From the NCBI GenBank assembly GCA_946629405.1, contig CAMOXW010000226.1:1-6419 (forward strand): a DNA stretch of 6,419 nt. The letters are read 5' to 3'. The position numbers and the translations under genes are program-made. Of the stretch, positions 5,871-6,419 are shown piece by piece (within the stretch, counting starts at the first letter, position 1; each line of letters opens with the position of its first letter). This DNA comes from an uncultured Ruminococcus sp. (lineage in GTDB: Bacteria; Bacillota_A; Clostridia; Oscillospirales; Ruminococcaceae). Under the pieces are notes generated by a model. The model worked only from the letters and a program-made list of their open reading frames with translations, was not told the DNA's origin and made no database searches.

Positions 5871-6419
5871 TATTCGTAACCCTCTATACACGATTTTTTT
5901 ATCCCGACTGCCAAAATAGGACAGCCGCCGTTCCTTCTTGAATCCAGTCTGTATGTGAGCTTGCCCATCCAAGTAGTTGAAGCACCGTATTTTGATATAA
6001 TATCAATATTCTTGAAAATATCGTTTAACTCCTCTGAACGTGTAACAATTATACCAACATCAATAATGCCACAATCAAAATACGTTCTCATTGCCAGCAA
6101 ATCACGGTCAAATGTCTGATCCTTACTGTTCCATTCAAGGTCAAATGCCACTTTACTCTTCAGGAAGTCAATGTTATGACCGTCAATGTATCCTTCGATC
6201 ATTTTATGCTCGAACGGCTCATTGGAGAATCGACCTCTTCGCTGTGCGTTCTGCCTCGGAAACATTTTCACAAGAAGATCACCGGTTATACGAATTTCTC
6301 GCCACCCATACGGATATAACACATCATCGAATTTTTTGGGTATAGGACTTTCATTCCCACCTGCTTTTTTCAAATCATCAACTGAAATAGTCAGCTTCCT
6401 CAGGCAATCCTGTATTTCT
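5870..6419 (-). CDS. BglII/BstYI-like type II restriction endonuclease (N-terminus outside the window)
   Basis: The reading frame stays open to the window edge, so the protein is N-terminally cut. 182 residues are visible; BglII has about 223 and BstYI about 203, so some 20-40 are probably missing. The TTG at 6371-6373 is an internal Leu codon (VDDLKKAGG), not the start. The core FDLEWNSKDQTFDRDL (about 6100-6145) with an upstream Asp (near 6168) and the following LAMRTYFDCGIIDVGIIVTR stretch resemble the acidic metal-binding strand of the BglII/BstYI family. YPYGWREI near the N-terminus also looks typical. I recall BglII using an Asp, Glu and Gln in this region, but I cannot assign the equivalents exactly. 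These enzymes cut GATC-centred sites (AGATCT, RGATCY), so such a target is plausible here. The stop overlaps the methyltransferase start (TAATG). Very AT-rich stretches (6001-6060 is about 28% G+C) suggest acquisition by transfer. Confidence 0.8.
   Translation of the reverse strand, partial: EIQDCLRKLTISVDDLKKAGGNESPIPKKFDDVLYPYGWREIRITGDLLVKMFPRQNAQRRGRFSNEPFEHKMIEGYIDGHNIDFLKSKVAFDLEWNSKDQTFDRDLLAMRTYFDCGIIDVGIIVTRSEELNDIFKNIDIISKYGASTTWMGKLTYRLDSRRNGGCPILAVGIKKSCIEGYE

Noticed and set aside
5871..5972. N-terminal extension of the methyltransferase to 5972
   Set aside because: It lies wholly within the endonuclease reading frame and has no family similarity; the TAATG junction and GAGGG support the start at 5870.
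6371..6373. TTG as the start of the restriction endonuclease
   Set aside because: The frame continues open to the window edge with plausible protein (CLRKLTISVDDL), no Shine-Dalgarno sequence is near, and the family needs more N-terminal residues.
1..6419. CRISPR array, tRNA, rRNA or transposase
   Set aside because: No regularly spaced direct repeats, no cloverleaf or conserved rRNA segments and no transposase-like ORF were seen on either strand.

Overview
The window looks like part of a chromosome from a spore-forming lineage of Bacillota, most likely Clostridia of the Oscillospiraceae/Ruminococcus kind. The evidence is a SpoVAE-type sporulation protein, a MazF very close to Bacillus EndoA, strong GGAGG ribosome binding sites, one near-perfect sigma-A promoter, and a panG-panB-panC-panD gene order with a DUF2520 protein in the ketopantoate reductase slot. 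The taxonomic call is an inference from gene content, not from a search.

Layout. Positions 1-252 hold the 3' end of an unrecognised gene, closed by a clear intrinsic terminator. On the minus strand, a two-gene unit (mazF-like toxin, then spoVAE) is read from about 1080 down to 301. Divergent from it, on the plus strand, is the pantothenate block: a Rossmann/DUF2520 reductase (candidate panG, TTG start at 1128), then panB, panC and panD to 4246. panB and panC overlap by 4 bases, and panC and panD are 12 bases apart. panB probably also has its own promoter in the AT-rich 180-base gap before it. A long, imperfect but extensive inverted repeat (4250-4370) sits between panD and the convergent exoA gene and probably terminates transcription from both sides. 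exoA (exonuclease III/AP endonuclease) has its own consensus promoter at 5147-5176. A second terminator hairpin (5199-5223) closes the rightmost unit. That unit is an AT-rich type II restriction-modification pair on the minus strand: a BglII/BstYI-like endonuclease cut by the window edge, followed by an MT-A70 adenine methyltransferase, with start and stop sharing one base (TAATG).

How the genes work together. PanB makes ketopantoate from 2-oxoisovalerate, the DUF2520 protein is the likely NAD(P)H-dependent reductase to pantoate, PanD makes beta-alanine from aspartate, and PanC joins the two into pantothenate (vitamin B5, precursor of coenzyme A). The block therefore looks like a complete pathway with no classical panE. 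The restriction-modification pair differs in base composition from the rest (hand counts on single 60-base lines: 53% G+C in panB, 28-42% in the RM genes) and is the probable horizontally acquired part. The points most worth a second look are a MazF toxin with no antitoxin gene next to it but coupled to a sporulation gene, the structured element at 4250-4370, and the RM pair. I see no rRNA, tRNA, CRISPR array or transposase gene.
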